From DASUPK01 sp963831605 (lineage in GTDB: Bacteria > Actinomycetota > Thermoleophilia > Solirubrobacterales > 70-9): DNA of 64,000 nt. A program made the translations under genes and the position numbers. The notes under the pieces are model-generated. The model made no database searches. It was not told where the DNA came from and saw only the letters and a program-made list of their open reading frames with translations. This document shows, in pieces, positions 1-7,737 of the stretch (positions within the stretch are counted from its first letter, which is position 1; every line of letters begins with the position of its first letter). The stretch spans positions 434,001-498,000 of the forward strand of contig CAWHQR010000003.1 of assembly GCA_963831605.1 (NCBI GenBank), given 5' to 3'.

Positions 1-68
1 TTGTCAGCGCCGTTTCGCGCCGTGGGCAGATTCGTCAGCGGGCTTGCTCGACGCGTGACGGGACACAG

Positions 69-275
69 CTAGCGACGGTACAAACGGACGGGATGCCCGG
101 AGGGAGGCACCGCAAAAAGCTCGGGTGAAACGTTCGGAGTTGCGGTCGGTCGGGCGCTATATGTCCCCTCGGCGTTGGCGCAGGACTCCACCGCCTTAAC
201 GGCAGAGGCCGCCTCGATCGCGTCCTCAACGCGGTACCAGTGCTGATCCATCTCCCTCTCGACCCGGAATTCCAT
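69..275 (-). CDS. possible small hypothetical protein
   Basis: A 68-residue hydrophilic reading frame from ATG 275, with a second in-frame ATG at 251. The sequence is Glu/Ala-rich around a segment MDQHWYRVEDAIEAAS and resembles a short soluble protein more than a random frame. There is no convincing Shine-Dalgarno site and I recognise no family. It lies downstream of the methyltransferase gene on the same strand. It may be a short unknown gene or a chance frame; I cannot decide between them. Confidence 0.25.
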   Translation of the reverse strand: MEFRVEREMDQHWYRVEDAIEAASAVKAVESCANAEGTYSARPTATPNVSPELFAVPPSGHPVRLYRR

Positions 276-459
276 TTCCGTGCCGAGATGATTCCACCCA
301 ATGCCCTGTAGCGGACCCGTGCTGACCACTGTGCCATGACCACCACGCTTATGCGGGGGGCGCGGGGTTCGTCGGCTCGCAGTGGCCCACGCCGTCGCCC
401 CCTGGGATGCCGGCAGGGCTTCGTGTTGGGGTGCCTCCCACCTGCCCCCCCGATTCGAT

Positions 460-1263
460 CTATGGGCCACCCATGGCGCGGGCGCGCAGCGTTCCGATGA
501 CGCGCGGATGACCGTCGATGACCGGCGCATCGATCAGCTCGAAGCCCTCGAAGCCCGCATGGCAGCCCATCGCGTCCAAACCTGCGGGGGTGAAGCCCCA
601 GTACACGAAGTCATCGCGCGCGTAGACCTCCCCTGCCTGGTAGGCGTGGATAGCGGCCGGGGCGTCGAGCGTTCGATCCGGTGAGCCATAGGTCTCGAGA
701 AGCACCCGGCCTACCGCCGAGAGGTGCCGTCGAAGCACCTTGAGCAGTCCTTCCGGGTTGTCTACCCGGTGCAGGATCCCGAAGCAGAGGACGAAGTCGA
801 ACGTTTCCTCGAGCTGGTCGAGATCGAAGGCGTTGAGACGACGGTACTCGACTGTCGAGTGGAGCAACTCCCGGATCGCTGTGAACCCCTCGCCCCCCTC
901 AAGCTCGACACCCCAGCGCGCCCGGACCCACGCCCTGTACTGCTCGTTGTCCACCGCGACGACTCGCCGCGCGCCACGGGCTTCGGCGAGGAACGCGTAG
1001 AAGCCGTCAAAGGTGCCGACGTCGAGCACGCTCAAGCCGCTGAAGTCCTCGGGAAGGGCGGGGATCCGGTAGCGGTGGTTGCGAGCGACGCCGGGGGTGT
1101 AGAGCTGGTCGGAGTGGTCGAGCGAGAAGGTGTGGAACCAGAGGGGGACGCGATCAAGGACGGCTCTGGCCGCCTTTGGACCGGCCTCGATCGACAGCAG
1201 ATCAGCCACCTCGCGCTCGGCGGCAGTCGGCTTCGGAGGAGCTTCCCTGCGCAATGTCACCAC
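460..1263 (-). CDS. class I SAM-dependent methyltransferase, CmoB/DUF1698-like
   Basis: 267 residues, a soluble class I methyltransferase. The SAM-binding motif I is SVLDVGTFDGFYAF (about residues 78-91), followed by RRVVAVDNEQY with the acidic residue that binds the ribose, and later FDFVLCFGILHRVDNPEGLL (motif IV/post-IV). The N-terminal part WFHTFSL...YTPG resembles the DUF1698 (tRNA mo5U34 methyltransferase CmoB) family, but the true substrate cannot be read from the sequence; many actinobacterial relatives methylate other molecules. It stands alone, pointing left, outside the repeat-flanked block that begins near 1.7 kb. Confidence 0.85.
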   Translation of the reverse strand: MVTLRREAPPKPTAAEREVADLLSIEAGPKAARAVLDRVPLWFHTFSLDHSDQLYTPGVARNHRYRIPALPEDFSGLSVLDVGTFDGFYAFLAEARGARRVVAVDNEQYRAWVRARWGVELEGGEGFTAIRELLHSTVEYRRLNAFDLDQLEETFDFVLCFGILHRVDNPEGLLKVLRRHLSAVGRVLLETYGSPDRTLDAPAAIHAYQAGEVYARDDFVYWGFTPAGLDAMGCHAGFEGFELIDAPVIDGHPRVIGTLRARAMGGP

Positions 1264-1734
1264 GCGCTTCGCGTCCTTGTGATTACGAGCTGCGACGGCC
1301 CACGCCGAGGGGCGCTCCTGGACACGTGGCCGCTCCGACTGGAGGATCTCAGAGGGCTAGGGAGTCGTTTCGGTCATGCCATCGTCTCCCCTCTCGATAC
1401 TGGAGACTGGCCCGGCCTAAGCCGGGGGTGCTCAGATGGCGTTGTGCCTCGATCGTTAGGGCGACGAGACGGTCGCCGTCGGCGTGATGCAACTCGCCGC
1501 GCCGTCGTGCTGCACGTTGGGAGAGCTTGCTGGCGGTCATAGGACATCAGACCTTTCGTGCCCTCTGTAGCGGGTCGCACGGAAGGAAGAGGGATGACCC
1601 AGCGAGCGAACTTGCGGGCACCGAGGGAAAATAATCTAACCGCAGCGCCAGCCCAACTAGCTTACTCCGGCTTCCTAAGTCGACCCGAAGGCGGCCGGGA
1701 CGAGAGGCGTGGAGGATTTCCCGGGCGCAGATTG
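1264..1734. other. intergenic stretch with no supportable gene
   Basis: About 470 bases between the methyltransferase start and the first hairpin repeat. Short frames exist on both strands, including one starting at ATG 1594 behind a purine-rich GGAAGGAAGAGGG, but none has a recognisable protein or keeps coding-like composition, and that frame runs through the repeat itself. A GGACGA six-mer at 1698-1703 could be a decayed A hairpin. I see nothing else in it. Confidence 0.5.
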
Positions 1735-1761
1735 CCGCTTTGCATGGAGAGCAGCCTTTTC
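1735..1761 (+). repeat. paired-hairpin repeat, B-type copy (site 1)
   Basis: Stem GCTTT (1737-1741), loop GCATGG (1742-1747), arm AGAGC (1748-1752) with one T-G wobble, then CCTTTT. It is the leftmost clear copy of the repeat family and lies just downstream of the stop of the minus-strand gene at 1769-2722, so it could also terminate that transcript only if it worked in reverse orientation. No clear A hairpin sits at the usual 24-25 nt upstream. Confidence 0.7.
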
Positions 1762-1768
1762 GGAGGGA

Positions 1769-2722
1769 CTAGCTCTTCAGCTTGACCTTGCCGGTCTGAG
1801 AGCCGGCCGGACCGCCCGGGGGCGTGTAGAGGACCTTCACCTTCGCCTTCAGCTTGCCCTTCTCCGACAGCTTCCGCTTGGCCGACTTGGTCAGCTTCAA
1901 GATGAGGACGACGTGCTGCTTGGTGGTTGAGGTCAGCGTTTCTGCCACCGGCTTGAGGCTCGTCTTCGTCGTCGAGCTGGCGAGCATGGGATCCGAAGCA
2001 GAGCCCGCCTCGAGAGTGCCGGCGCCGGGAACCGTCGCCTTCACCTTCACCTTCGGCTTCGTCCCCTTCTGCTTCAACTTGTTGACCGTGACCGTGTTCG
2101 GGCAGCCGTTGAAGGTGCCCGCCGTGCCGACGCACTTGTCCTGGGTCTCGTCCCCGTAACCGTCGTGGTCGGCATCGGGCTCGAGCACCGTAGACAGATC
2201 GATCTGGAGGGCCCCGACCGTCATGTAGGCCATCGTGCTCCCCGGGGCGGGATCGACGTTGACGAAGCGGGTCGAGTACGTGGGCGCCGCGTTGCGCACG
2301 CACTTGTCACCGCCGGCAGGGCCTTCGTGGTAGTAGCCGATCACGTCACCGGCCTGGACGGGGATCCGAGTCGGGAAGGTGTTGAGCGCGTTCGGCGTCA
2401 TCGTCTGCCTCGGGCTGTCGCCGACGATGGTGAAGTTGTTGCCGCCCGCGGGCCGGCCTACCTTGAGTTTCAGCTGTGGCGGGGAGCCGTCGGCCTGGAA
2501 GCTCCACGAGGTGAGGACTCCGGCGGAAGGCGCCGCGTACTGCCCGCTGGGCGAGACTGCCTGAAGGGTGGCGTTGGGACTGCCGCATCCGAGGTTAGGC
2601 GTGAAGGTGGCTCCGATCTGAACCGACGCGGCCGCCGACGCCGCCCCGACCAACGCCGACGTCGCGAGCGTCGCCGAGAGACCGAGTAGCCGTCTGACCG
2701 CTGTCTTCCCCATCCCCTTCAC
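1769..2722 (-). CDS. secreted protein of the QAGD beta-rich family with calcium-like motif
   Basis: 317 residues. Residues 1-33 form a signal peptide (Arg-rich n-region, LLGLSATLATSALVGAASA). The mature part starts with a beta-rich domain that carries LTSWSF and IPVQAGDVIGYY, motifs shared with the proteins at 5028-5702 and, more loosely, 7738-8511 and 54345-54581. It is followed at about residues 190-203 by DADHDGYGDETQDKC, an Asp-rich thrombospondin-type-3-like calcium motif, and then a Lys-rich, Thr/Ser-rich tail. The start is GTG 2722 or ATG 2713; neither has a well spaced ribosome site. Exported surface or matrix protein of unknown role. Confidence 0.75.
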   Translation of the reverse strand: MKGMGKTAVRRLLGLSATLATSALVGAASAAASVQIGATFTPNLGCGSPNATLQAVSPSGQYAAPSAGVLTSWSFQADGSPPQLKLKVGRPAGGNNFTIVGDSPRQTMTPNALNTFPTRIPVQAGDVIGYYHEGPAGGDKCVRNAAPTYSTRFVNVDPAPGSTMAYMTVGALQIDLSTVLEPDADHDGYGDETQDKCVGTAGTFNGCPNTVTVNKLKQKGTKPKVKVKATVPGAGTLEAGSASDPMLASSTTKTSLKPVAETLTSTTKQHVVLILKLTKSAKRKLSEKGKLKAKVKVLYTPPGGPAGSQTGKVKLKS

Positions 2723-2784
2723 CGAGAGTCTCTCACGGCGAAGTCACCCTGGAAGGGGAGACCGAAATTGCTCGGAGGCCCTAG

Positions 2785-2805
2785 GCCGCCGGCCTGTCGG
2801 AGTAG
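2785..2805 (+). pseudogene. 3' end remnant of a SnoaL-like gene
   Basis: The 21 bases read Ala-Ala-Gly-Leu-Ser-Glu-stop, the exact C-terminal signature of the SnoaL genes at 9278, 9950 and 11113, and run straight into hairpin A exactly as those at 9950 and 11113 do. Nothing upstream is SnoaL-like. It is therefore a scar showing that the end of a SnoaL gene travels with, or was left behind beside, the repeat. Confidence 0.65.
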
Positions 2806-2840
2806 CCGCTTTGGACGAAAAGCGGCGCTTTCCCCCAGGG
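2803..2840 (+). repeat. paired-hairpin repeat, A-type copy (site 2)
   Basis: Perfect 7-bp stem CCGCTTT (2806-2812) / AAAGCGG (2819-2825) around loop GGACGA (2813-2818), preceded by GTAG. In the place of hairpin B is CGCTTTCCCCCAGGGGGGCG (2826-2845 region), which still folds through G-T wobbles though the GCATGG loop is gone. It lies between the divergent secreted-protein genes at 1769-2722 and 2934-3665. Confidence 0.8.
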
Positions 2841-2933
2841 GGGCGTGGTCGAAATCATGAACTTCTCTGAACGCGAAGACCGCCTCCCGAATAGTCCGGG
2901 CGGGGGGCCTCAATATGTGATCTCCTACGCAAT

Positions 2934-3665
2934 GTGGCTAAGAGGACGCTTACAGCCGGACTGGCGATGGCTCTTGTGCCGCTCGCGGCAAGCACGGCGC
3001 AGGCGACCCAGTTCATCAACCCATCGCCCATCACAATCAACGACGCGCCCACAGACGGGGTGGTGACCCCGGCCACTCCGTCACCCTCGACCATCAGCGT
3101 CTCGGGTCAGTCCGGGGTCGTGAAATCAGTCGAGGTTGACCTGAGCGGCTTCCAGCACAACTCCCAGAAGGACGTGGATGTGCTGCTCAGGGGCCCCGGG
3201 GGACAGGTGGTGACCCTGCTCTCGGACATAGGTGGGAGACCCGCCGCCTCAAGCGTCGACCTCGGACTGAAGGCGGGCGCGGCGCCATTCCCGACGCCGG
3301 AGGCCATGTGCGGGACCACGAAGCTCACAAGCGGGTTCTTCGCGCCCACGGACAACGACAACGGATCTCTTGACTGCGTCCCCGCCTGCGTCGCAGATCC
3401 TGCCCTCGATGCCAACAACACCTCCCTGGCGACGTTCAACGAGACCGGGCCCAACGGCACTTGGGAGCTGTACGTCTCGGATGATTGTCATATCGACGCG
3501 GGGTCGATCAATGGCTGGACCCTCGATTTGACCACCGGACCGCCGACTCCAACGAGCAGCCCTTCCCAACCTGGGACTGCACCTCCCAAGAAGAAGTGCA
3601 AGAAGCACAAGAAGCACAAGAGCGGTGCGGTGATCGCCAAGAAGTGCAAGAAGAAGCACCACTAG
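2934..3665 (+). CDS. secreted P-domain (proprotein-convertase-type) protein with Lys/Cys tail
   Basis: 243 residues from GTG 2934. The signal peptide ends near ATQA (residues 21-25). Residues about 60-200 look like a P/homoB beta-sandwich: VKSVEVDLSGFQHNSQKDVD, LLRGPGGQVVTLLSDIGG, then FNETGPNGTWELYVSDD and GSINGWTLDL, the usual closing strands of that domain. A Pro/Thr-rich linker leads to a C-terminal tail rich in Lys, His and Cys (KKKCKKHKKHK and a final KKCKKKHH). There is no protease domain, so it is a stand-alone P-domain, likely a wall or matrix binding module. Confidence 0.8.
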   Translation: MAKRTLTAGLAMALVPLAASTAQATQFINPSPITINDAPTDGVVTPATPSPSTISVSGQSGVVKSVEVDLSGFQHNSQKDVDVLLRGPGGQVVTLLSDIGGRPAASSVDLGLKAGAAPFPTPEAMCGTTKLTSGFFAPTDNDNGSLDCVPACVADPALDANNTSLATFNETGPNGTWELYVSDDCHIDAGSINGWTLDLTTGPPTPTSSPSQPGTAPPKKKCKKHKKHKSGAVIAKKCKKKHH

Positions 3666-3702
3666 GACGAGTACACGACGCAGCGGCGGATCTGACGTAG
3701 TC

Positions 3703-3718
3703 GCTTTGGAGGAGAAGC
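3703..3718 (+). repeat. paired-hairpin repeat, A-type copy with variant loop (site 3)
   Basis: GCTTT (3703-3707), loop GGAGGA (3708-3713), GAAGC (3714-3718). The loop differs by one base from the GGACGA of all other A copies; GTAG precedes it. There is no B hairpin behind it. It follows the P-domain gene by 38 bases. Confidence 0.65.
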
Positions 3719-3854
3719 AGCGCCGTTCGTCGCAGTTCACCCTGCTGCTTCGGCGTTAGGTACATGTGAGCAGGCTCAGGCGATACCTAAGTCGTGACGC
3801 AGGCTAAGGATGGACTCGGAACTAGCCCCGATTCCGGGAAGGCGCAGGCTTCAG

Positions 3855-4109
3855 CTAGTCGAGGCCGGCTGCTCTGATCATGCGGATGTGGGTGGCGTTG
3901 ATCCAAACCTCAGCCCCGTCTTCATTGACGACCTTAATCAAGGGGAGAGCCATCCTCTTCTGGCCCTCGATCTCACTGGTGACGTCCAAGACGGTGTTCT
4001 GGACTTCCATCGTCTCGTTGTCGTCAAAGACGATCTCGGCCTTGGCTTCATTGTCAGCCACTGCCGCGAAGTCTACGTTCGGATTGGGGTCGGGAAGACA
4101 TCTCCCCAC
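3855..4109 (-). CDS. small hypothetical protein
   Basis: Up to 84 residues from GTG 4109; a second in-frame GTG (reading VADNEAKAEIVFDDNE) would give about 68 residues. The centre and C-terminus, LPLIKVVNEDGAEVWINATH followed by IRMIRAAGLD, look like a short beta-rich soluble protein with good amphipathic pattern, so I take it as real. No family recognised. It is convergent with the P-domain gene and divergent from the broken gene at 4185. Confidence 0.55.
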   Translation of the reverse strand: MGRCLPDPNPNVDFAAVADNEAKAEIVFDDNETMEVQNTVLDVTSEIEGQKRMALPLIKVVNEDGAEVWINATHIRMIRAAGLD

Positions 4110-4184
4110 TTGCTCTCACCGCTTGAAGAATGAGGAGTACGGAGAGGCCCCGTCGTGGGGCTTCTTCGCGTTAGGGTCGCCACG

Positions 4185-4780
4185 ATGAAACACCCGATTG
4201 CAGTGGCCACAGTCGCCGTCCTGATCGCTGTGGTCGCGCTGAGCGCGGGGGCTAACGGAGCACACCGGGCTGCCACCTGCGGTGAGGAGAGGTGGGCCGT
4301 CAAGACGCTCTCTGACAAGCGGGAACATTTGGTCAAGTACAAGGCGAAGGACACGACCGTCAAGGCCCTTCGCAAGAAGCCCTCGCCCGGCGTCGGTTCC
4401 GACACCCCGCGTATCAAGGGGGTTGAGACAACGTCCTGGCGGATCAAGGTCAACCTGGTCGAGATGAAGTTGGAGGACGATCACGACATACACCTGGTGG
4501 TGTCGGTCCCCGGCAAGCCCTCCAAGACGATGATCACCGAGTTCCCCGACACGACCTGCAAGGGCGCAGCGTCCTCGCCCAAGAAGGCGTCAATGGCGAA
4601 GGCCCGGTCGAAGCGATCGCGAGGTGTGGCTCGCCACCCTCCAGCGACTTCCGCCGCTTGACCGGCACCGCGACGCTGACAGGAGTGGGCTTCTTCGACA
4701 TCCCGCACGGTCAAACCGGGGTCGCGCCGAACGCCATTGAGCTGCACCCGGTATTGAAGTTCTCGGCGGCGAGCTGTTAG
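4185..4780 (+). pseudogene. secreted conserved hypothetical protein, frameshifted
   Basis: Starts at ATG 4185 with a clean signal peptide (MKHPIAVATVAVLIAVVALS, cleavage near GANGA). The first frame reads to about 4611 (KASMAKARSK) and would stop at 4661. The next frame (+1) continues without a gap as IARCGSPPSSDFRRLTG and then VGFFDIPHGQTGVAPNAIE and LHPVLKF to a stop at 4778-4780. That GFFD..HGQ.GVAPN.IELHPV ending is a well-known C-terminus of a family of roughly 200-residue secreted proteins. One missing base near 4611 restores the frame, so the gene is recently broken or mis-sequenced. Confidence 0.75.
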
Positions 4781-4785
4781 CCACA

Positions 4786-4811
4786 CCGCTGCTTTGCATG
4801 GAAAGCAGCGG
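4786..4811 (+). repeat. paired-hairpin repeat, B-type copy (site 4)
   Basis: Perfect 10-bp stem CCGCTGCTTT (4786-4795) / AAAGCAGCGG (4802-4811) with loop GCATGG. It starts 6 bases after the stop of the broken gene and lies 33 bases before the SnoaL remnant at 4844. No A hairpin is present. The sequence between this copy and ATG 4844 matches, base for base in part (GATACTGCGT..GATG), the stretch between site 13 and the SnoaL start at 13878. Confidence 0.8.
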
Positions 4812-4843
4812 CTTCGCGTCACCCGCGAGATACTGCGTGGAAG

Positions 4844-4978
4844 ATGTCGCAGGAGAACGTGGACGACTTTCTGGAGGGCGTCGAGGCCCTCAATCGAGGC
4901 GACATGGAGAGGGTCCTGGAGGGATACGCCGAGGAGAAGGCCCACCTGCTCGAGGGCGGGTTCTTCAACCAGTCGTAG
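4844..4978 (+). pseudogene. truncated SnoaL-like gene
   Basis: 44 residues beginning MSQENVDDFLEGVEALNRGD, the standard N-terminal helix of the SnoaL-like proteins in this window (compare MSEENVESVREQ at 13878). It stops at TAG 4976 after about a third of the normal 130-135 residues. The next gene begins within 50 bases. The remainder of the SnoaL fold is absent, so this is a 5' fragment left by a deletion or recombination event. Confidence 0.7.
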
Positions 4979-5027
4979 TTTTTACGGTTGCGCCAGCTGG
5001 TGCGTGCGAAATAGCGTGCGCCCACTG

Positions 5028-5702
5028 ATGCTGGCAGGGAGAACCCACAGGCGGGTCATTGCTTCGCTGATCGCGGTTGCCGCCGCCTCCTGTCTTTTGG
5101 CTACCGCTGCGAAGGCGGCGACGGTCACCGTCGGGAGTCCCCTGACGGCCGATTTCAACGGTTCGGTCGCCTGCGGCGGCGCCTGCACCATGGCGAATGT
5201 CGCGTTGGGAGAGCCGGGGGCGAACCTCACCTCGCCCGTGAACGGGACGATCATCCGATGGCGGGTAACCACCGCGGGAGCCGTGGGCACGGGCACTTAC
5301 GCCCTGCGCGTCCTGCGACCCAGTGGCGGCCAGTTCATCGGGGCGGGCACGAGTGCTGCGAACGTGACGAGTGCGGGTCCACAGACGTTCACCGCAAACC
5401 TTCCCATCCAGGCGGGGGATCTGATCGGCGTCGATTCTCCCGGCTCGCCCAGAGATGTTGCCGCAGCCCAAGTGACCGGATCCAAGGCGCACACCTGGTT
5501 TCCACCAGTCCCTGACGGCTCGATGTCGGGCACCGGCACGGACGCACCGCTCAACCCCGAACTCGCGCTGAACGCGGACGTCCAGTTCCCGGACCCGGTC
5601 ACGCCGCCGACGAACCCCGGCACGACGAAGAAGAAGTGCAAGAAGAAGCACAAGCGCTCGGCGAGCGCCGCGAAGAAGAGCTGCAAGAAAAAGAAGAAGT
5701 AG
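5028..5702 (+). CDS. secreted QAGD-family beta-rich protein with Lys/Cys tail
   Basis: 224 residues from ATG 5028 (GTG 5016 possible). Signal peptide with SLIAVAAASCLLATAAKA, then a single beta-rich domain with IIRWRVTTAG, YALRVLRPSGGQFIG and NLPIQAGDLIGVDSPG. The last 30 residues are TKKKCKKKHKRSASAAKK with SCKKKKK at the very end, strongly basic with spaced Cys. Close in plan to 1769-2722 and in its tail to 13096-13797. Exported; the tail may bind the anionic cell wall, an inference only. Long G+C-rich inverted repeat (5706-5711 with 5729-5734) follows the stop. Confidence 0.8.
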   Translation: MLAGRTHRRVIASLIAVAAASCLLATAAKAATVTVGSPLTADFNGSVACGGACTMANVALGEPGANLTSPVNGTIIRWRVTTAGAVGTGTYALRVLRPSGGQFIGAGTSAANVTSAGPQTFTANLPIQAGDLIGVDSPGSPRDVAAAQVTGSKAHTWFPPVPDGSMSGTGTDAPLNPELALNADVQFPDPVTPPTNPGTTKKKCKKKHKRSASAAKKSCKKKKK

Positions 5703-5749
5703 TCGGCCGGGCACCTGGCGGTTGACCACCCGGCGGCCAGTCCGTCGGA

Positions 5750-5800
5750 CTACCGCTTTGGACGAAAAGCAGCACCCCTGCTTTGCATGGAAAGGAGCGC
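5750..5800 (+). repeat. paired-hairpin repeat, A+B copy (site 5)
   Basis: A: GCTTT (5755-5759), GGACGA, AAAGC (5766-5770). B: GCTTT (5780-5784), GCATGG (5785-5790), AAAG (5791-5794). Loop-to-loop distance 25 nt. The bases before A (GTCCGTCGGACTACCGC) align with the SnoaL tail sequence GCCTGTCGGAGTAGCCGC seen at sites 2, 9 and 10, although no SnoaL gene remains here. Confidence 0.85.
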
Positions 5801-5889
5801 TTCAGGTGGCAGCGCTCACTGCTCGCGCAGACCGGCAGTGCGCCTTGCGGCGCACTGCCCGTACTCGTTTGTGCCGAGCGGCTGTGGGC

Positions 5890-6198
5890 CTAGCCGCCGG
5901 CCATTGCCGCCTGGGCCTCGGCCAGCTTTGCCCGCAGCGTGTCGATTCCCTCCTTGTACTCGAGCAGCGGACGCACCTCCCAGGTGACCAATCCAAACAG
6001 CGGGTAATCGGCCATCAAGTCGAGCGCGTCGCGATGGGAATCGACACTCGCGACGCCGAAACCGCCGCCCTCGAGGAACCCGTAGACGCAGTCGAAGGTG
6101 CCATCGTCGAGCTTTCCGTCGAGCCACTCGAGGGAAGCGTCGAGCTGCTCGGGCGTAATAGGCATCGGTCCGGGTGTGGTGCTGACGAAGTACTTCAT
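5890..6198 (-). CDS. small dimeric alpha/beta-barrel (YCII/muconolactone-isomerase-like) protein
   Basis: 102 residues. ATG 6198 is chosen because GAAGGAG lies 6 bases upstream on this strand; a longer frame to 6231 lacks such a site. The sequence begins MKYFVSTTPGPMPITPEQ, has a helix LDASLEWLDGKLDDG, a strand-rich GFGVASVDSHRDALDLMADY and a C-terminal helix. Length and order (strand, helix, strand, strand, helix) fit the dimeric ferredoxin-like barrel of YCII and muconolactone isomerase relatives. Enzyme activity, if any, is unknown. It is the only gene between sites 5 and 6 and points against the repeats. Confidence 0.65.
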   Translation of the reverse strand: MKYFVSTTPGPMPITPEQLDASLEWLDGKLDDGTFDCVYGFLEGGGFGVASVDSHRDALDLMADYPLFGLVTWEVRPLLEYKEGIDTLRAKLAEAQAAMAGG

Positions 6199-6325
6199 TT
6201 CAACTCCTTCGGATTTCGCCCGTCCCGCCACGAGTATCCCACCGTGCCCGTGTTGTGAGCAAGTGCCGAGTCGGTGAACTCACGAGATCCCGCGCGCCTG
6301 AGCCGGCTCTGATCCCAAAGGGTCA

Positions 6326-6377
6326 AGTAGCTGCTTTGGACGAAAAGCACCACCGCTGCTTTGCATGGAAAGCGACC
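6326..6377 (+). repeat. paired-hairpin repeat, A+B copy (site 6)
   Basis: A: TGCTTT (6332-6337), GGACGA (6338-6343), AAAGCA (6344-6349), preceded by GTCAAGTAGC. B: GCTTT (6358-6362), GCATGG (6363-6368), AAAGC (6369-6373). Loop-to-loop distance 25 nt. It sits between two minus-strand genes and keeps the plus orientation. Confidence 0.9.
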
Positions 6378-6433
6378 GCGCACCCGGGTCGGGGCGCGCC
6401 GCGATCTCGTTTCCAGAAGAATCGGGCTTGGTA

Positions 6434-7597
6434 TCAGCGGGCTTGCTTCGTGATCGCGAGACCGTACGCCTCGACGGGCTCGCTGATTCCGCGGACGTGA
6501 TGGCTGCCGAGAGGCTCCCAATCGAAGAGTCTCTCGGTGGCTCGCGCCACAGCCTCAGATGCCACGAGCTGATTGCGCCCGGCCAGATCTAGCAGGCGCG
6601 CGGCCAGATTGACCACCGTGCCAAAGTAGTCGCCCCCCCGGTACAGCGCCACACCGTGATGGACGCTTGCGTGGACGCCGGGCGCAATGTCGCCGCGCAT
6701 TCGCTCGATGATCCGCGTGCAAGCGCTTACCGCCGCGGCGGGCTCAGGGTAGGTGAGCATGTAGCCGTCGCCGAGGGCTTTGAGGACGTGACCTTTCTCG
6801 CCGAGCTCGGCCGTCACGATGATCGCGAACCGCTCGATCGCCTCGACGGCGGCCTCATCGCCCTGGGCGTCGGCGTAGGCCGTGAAGTCCTTCAGATCGC
6901 AGAAGACAAGCGTCACCTCGACGGCACCGGGAAGCACCCCCTCTTCCGTCCGCCGCTCGGCCTCACGAACAGCCGCCTGCGCCAGCTCGTGCTCCACTCG
7001 GCGGCGATGGACCCCGAGCAGCATCGGATCCGCAAGGGGCAACAGCTGACCGAACGCCTCGTGCACTGCGGGCAGCGCCGGGAGGACCCCACCGCTCGCG
7101 TCCCGCAGCCTCGGCTCCACATACAGCCGGAAGACGTGAATCTCGGTCTGGGCTATGTGGGCGAGCGCCTGGCCGTACACCCTTACGACCTGGAGGTAGA
7201 CCTCGGGCGGCCAGATCTCACGCAACTCGCCGAACCGCTGCAGCACGGTGGCCTCCTCGGGCGTGAAGTAGGGCTCGTCCGGCTCCGGCGCCCGCAGGCC
7301 AAAGGCCAGAGCGATCAGCTGCGTCTCGGCCACCCGCAGGCCCCCGTCGGCCTCGATCTGGGAGGGCGAGACGGTTCGCTCGCTCTCGGCGGGATCGAGG
7401 ACGGCGTCGAAGATCGCGTCCTCCACCCTGCCGCGCTCATGTGCGGAACGAATCGCCTCCGGGGAGACTCCCAGCTTGAGCAGCTCGCCGATCATACTCT
7501 CGAGCTTGGGGGCCGCTCCGATCTCCCGCGCGAGCGCTTGGCCGTCGACACCCACGACGCGATCGTCTTCGCCTTCTGGCGGCATCCGCGTGATCAT
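6434..7597 (-). CDS. class III adenylate/guanylate cyclase with N-terminal regulatory domain
   Basis: 387 residues, cytosolic. Residues about 10-210 form a helical domain like the adenylate-cyclase regulatory domain of mycobacterial Rv1264 (LKLGVSPEAIRSAHERGR, later FTPEEATVLQRFGE). Residues 225-380 are the catalytic domain: first metal Asp in VFCDLKDFT (about 234), Lys and second metal Asp in HVLKALGDGYM (about 274-284), and the transition-state Asn/Arg in GTVVNLAARLLD (about 331-336). All catalytic residues are present, so it should make a cyclic nucleotide. Start ATG 7597, or ATG 7585. It fills the unit between sites 6 and 7. Confidence 0.88.
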   Translation of the reverse strand: MITRMPPEGEDDRVVGVDGQALAREIGAAPKLESMIGELLKLGVSPEAIRSAHERGRVEDAIFDAVLDPAESERTVSPSQIEADGGLRVAETQLIALAFGLRAPEPDEPYFTPEEATVLQRFGELREIWPPEVYLQVVRVYGQALAHIAQTEIHVFRLYVEPRLRDASGGVLPALPAVHEAFGQLLPLADPMLLGVHRRRVEHELAQAAVREAERRTEEGVLPGAVEVTLVFCDLKDFTAYADAQGDEAAVEAIERFAIIVTAELGEKGHVLKALGDGYMLTYPEPAAAVSACTRIIERMRGDIAPGVHASVHHGVALYRGGDYFGTVVNLAARLLDLAGRNQLVASEAVARATERLFDWEPLGSHHVRGISEPVEAYGLAITKQAR

Positions 7598-7687
7598 CGC
7601 GCCTCACGCCCGAGGAGGGAACTCCTGGGCCCACGCGAGACGGTCCCCTCCTGCGCTTCCTGCCGCGTGAAAGCAGGAGCGACTAGT

Positions 7688-7717
7688 CGCCACTGCTTTG
7701 CATGGAAAGCAGCGGTT
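7688..7717 (+). repeat. paired-hairpin repeat, B-type copy (site 7)
   Basis: Stem CTGCTTT (7693-7699) / AAAGCAG (7706-7712), loop GCATGG (7700-7705), followed by CGGTTT. No intact A hairpin lies upstream; AAAGCAGGAGC at 7672 may be its remains. It separates two minus-strand genes. Confidence 0.8.
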
Positions 7718-7737
7718 TGCTGCACCTGGCTGCGTCC

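Noticed and set aside
1594..1785. Short plus-strand frame behind a Shine-Dalgarno-like GGAAGGAAGAGGG
   Set aside because: The sequence has no protein-like pattern and continues through the hairpin repeat into the neighbouring gene's 3' end.
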